Shown here piece after piece: positions 62,800 to 64,000 of a DNA stretch of 64,000 nucleotides. The position numbers and the translations under genes were made by a program. The notes beneath the pieces are model-generated. The model searched no databases. It saw only the letters and a program-made list of their open reading frames with translations, and had not been told where the DNA came from. Each line of letters begins with the position of its first letter. Position 1 is the stretch's first letter. Location: the NCBI RefSeq assembly GCF_015841355.1, contig NZ_CP064908.1:2604001-2668000 (forward strand), read 5' to 3'. The stretch is from Synechococcus sp. CBW1107. Lineage in GTDB: Bacteria; Cyanobacteriota; Cyanobacteriia; PCC-6307; Cyanobiaceae.

Positions 62800-63144
62800 T
62801 TGTCCCATCTCTCCATCCTGCCAACGGTGATCCGCGATCTGGACCTGCTGGCAGCATCCCTGGCCGACCTCGGCTGTGACCCGATCCGAGCCGGCGTGCT
62901 TGAAGGCTTTGCCGGGGAGCGCACAGCGGTGGATCTGAGGGTCCGTCTGGCCGGGGAGCAGTGGATCGGTTGGCACCGGCAGCCCGACGGCAGCCTGGCT
63001 CTGCTGGGTGATCTGCAGCGTCTGAGCCGCTCCCGTTCTCTGCAGACTTTCCTCGGCCGCCTCACCCGGCGCTATGCCGCCAGGCTCGCCCTGAAGGACG
63101 CTGCCCTCGTACTGCCGATGGCCTCGATCGAACTGGTGTCCTGA
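62800..63144 (+). CDS. ycf35: Ycf35/DUF1257 family protein
   Basis: 114 residues from a TTG at 62800, giving MSHLSILPTVIRDLDLLAASL, parallel to the MSHFS..I(R/K)(D/N)L start of Ycf35. The core FAGERTAVDLRVRLAGEQWIGW and DLQRLSRSRSLQTFLGRLTRRYA continues the match. Ycf35 is conserved in cyanobacteria and red-algal plastids with no firm function. The start is 8 nt from that of divergent purN. The C-terminus is shorter than in some homologues. Confidence 0.78.
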   Translation: MSHLSILPTVIRDLDLLAASLADLGCDPIRAGVLEGFAGERTAVDLRVRLAGEQWIGWHRQPDGSLALLGDLQRLSRSRSLQTFLGRLTRRYAARLALKDAALVLPMASIELVS

Positions 63145-63151
63145 AGCCTGG

Positions 63152-64000
63152 GTGGTTGACCTTTTCCTGGACCTGAGCGAGCCTCATCGCCACCTGGTCC
63201 ATGTCAGCCTCCGCTGCACGCCGGCCACTCCGGTGCTGCGGTTGCGTCTGCCGTCCTGGACACCGGGGTCCTACCTGATTCGCGACTACGTCCGTCACCT
63301 GGAAGCCCTGGAGATTCTCCAGGGAACGGAACGCCTGCAGCCGAGCCGAACGGATCCCGCCGGCTGGAGACTGGATCTGTGCTCTCAGGAGCCGCTGGAG
63401 ATCCACTACGACGTGCTGGCCGCCGACCTGACCGTGCGCACCTGCCACCTCGACGGCGATCATGGGTTTCTGGCCCTTGCGGCCCTGGCACTGCAGGTCG
63501 AAGGGGAACGCTGGAGGCCCCACCGCCTGAGTCTGCGCCTGCCGGCGGGCTGGCGGGCTTTCGTTCCCTTGCCGCTTCAGGCCGACGGCACCTGGCTGGC
63601 GGCCGACTTCGATCAGCTGGTGGATACCCCGGTGGAAGCGGGTCCCCACCGCGAGCACCACTTCAGCGTGGCGGATGTGCCCCATCGCTGGGTCTGCTGG
63701 GACGCCACCATGCCCGCCAGGGCCGCTGAGTCGGATGCGGCTGTTCCGGACAGCCTGCTCAGAGACCACCCCACGCTGCTGAAGGACGTGGCGGCGGTGT
63801 GTGAGGCCTGCTGCCGGTTGATGGGCGAGTCCGCCCCGGCCGCTCCCGAGTACCTGTTCGTGCTGCATCTGCTCGATCAGGGCTACGGCGGTCTCGAGCA
63901 CGACAGCTCCACGGTGCTGCAGTTCGGTCGCGAGGCGCTGCGCAAGCCCGAGGGGTATCGCCAGCTGCTCCAGCTGGTGGCCCACGAGTATCTCCACCAG
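63152..64000 (+). CDS. M61 family metallopeptidase (glycyl aminopeptidase), 3' truncated
   Basis: 283 codons are visible from a GTG start and the frame is open at the window end. The N-terminal beta domain begins VDLFLDLSEPHRHLVHVSL, with the LRLPSWTPGSYLIRDYVRHLEAL motif. The catalytic domain has LDQGYGGLEHDSS (the GGLEH motif near 63885) and the zinc site begun at VAHEYLHQ at the edge. M61 enzymes cleave Gly/Ala-initiated peptides; location here is cytoplasmic by absence of a signal. Starts 8 nt after ycf35. Confidence 0.92.
   Translation, partial: MVDLFLDLSEPHRHLVHVSLRCTPATPVLRLRLPSWTPGSYLIRDYVRHLEALEILQGTERLQPSRTDPAGWRLDLCSQEPLEIHYDVLAADLTVRTCHLDGDHGFLALAALALQVEGERWRPHRLSLRLPAGWRAFVPLPLQADGTWLAADFDQLVDTPVEAGPHREHHFSVADVPHRWVCWDATMPARAAESDAAVPDSLLRDHPTLLKDVAAVCEACCRLMGESAPAAPEYLFVLHLLDQGYGGLEHDSSTVLQFGREALRKPEGYRQLLQLVAHEYLHQ

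Overview
The window is a 64 kb piece of a GC-rich picocyanobacterial chromosome, most likely Cyanobium or a related Synechococcus subcluster 5 lineage. The evidence is a set of photosynthetic and cyanobacterial genes (psaK, petN, thf1/psb29, FtsH2-type ftsH, a high-light-inducible protein, ycf35, YlmG/Ycf19, DUF1830, DUF2103, DUF2499, DUF3110, DUF3593), 6S RNA directly after purK, the dnaK3-dnaJ pair, very tight packing with 1-8 nt gene overlaps, and GTG/TTG starts. I see no prophage, insertion sequence, CRISPR array or clear genomic island. No stretch over about 300 nt lacks a gene; the longest is 15355-15615.

Layout. 1-557 is the end of an AI-2E family transporter gene. 558-6623 is a compact minus-strand run: rsmA, ispE, DUF3082, a tiny ORF, pdhB, secD, secF and a 61-residue membrane protein. 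6709-8508 holds a secreted protein, a YraN nuclease-like protein, a lumenal-type pentapeptide protein and an unknown. 8557-11113 is a three-gene ABC exporter (COG4586/4587/3694 type), followed by a VIT1-like transporter. 11985-13023 is a lytic transglycosylase gene broken by a frameshift exactly at a perfect 24-bp inverted repeat. 13342-15354 is an overlapping three-gene set (unknown, sugar-kinase-like APH fold, DOMON-like). 15616-16551 is a Nif11-type small protein downstream of a PKHD-type Fe(II)/2-oxoglutarate hydroxylase. Then come aroB, recQ, a lone sugar ABC permease, purK, 6S RNA, DUF2103, clpS, petN, a small membrane protein, cofH, a large unknown membrane-anchored protein, thf1, clpP, ftsH, a MacB-like permease and pyk.

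34037-43922 carries a MazG-like enzyme, YlmG, scpB, ilvA, dxs, psaK, the overlapping DUF2499/DUF3593 pair, hli, a CsaB-like enzyme, an MscS channel, a lumenal-type PrxQ and rpmB. 44041-49880 carries a metallophosphoesterase, htpG, two ferredoxins, hisZ and an inositol-monophosphatase-family enzyme. tRNA-Ser(GGA) with a terminator follows, then pstB-pstA-pstC (minus), dnaK3-dnaJ, DUF3110, murQ, mtnP, a cyclophilin, ribBA, argC, purN, ycf35, and the first part of an M61 peptidase that runs off the right edge.

Most of the window is core housekeeping sequence. The best candidates for something new are the hairpin-associated frameshift in the transglycosylase gene, the Nif11 plus 2-oxoglutarate oxygenase pair, the kinase/DOMON-like overlapping set, and several tiny membrane proteins tied into housekeeping operons. 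I do not see a clear undescribed defence or biosynthetic system.
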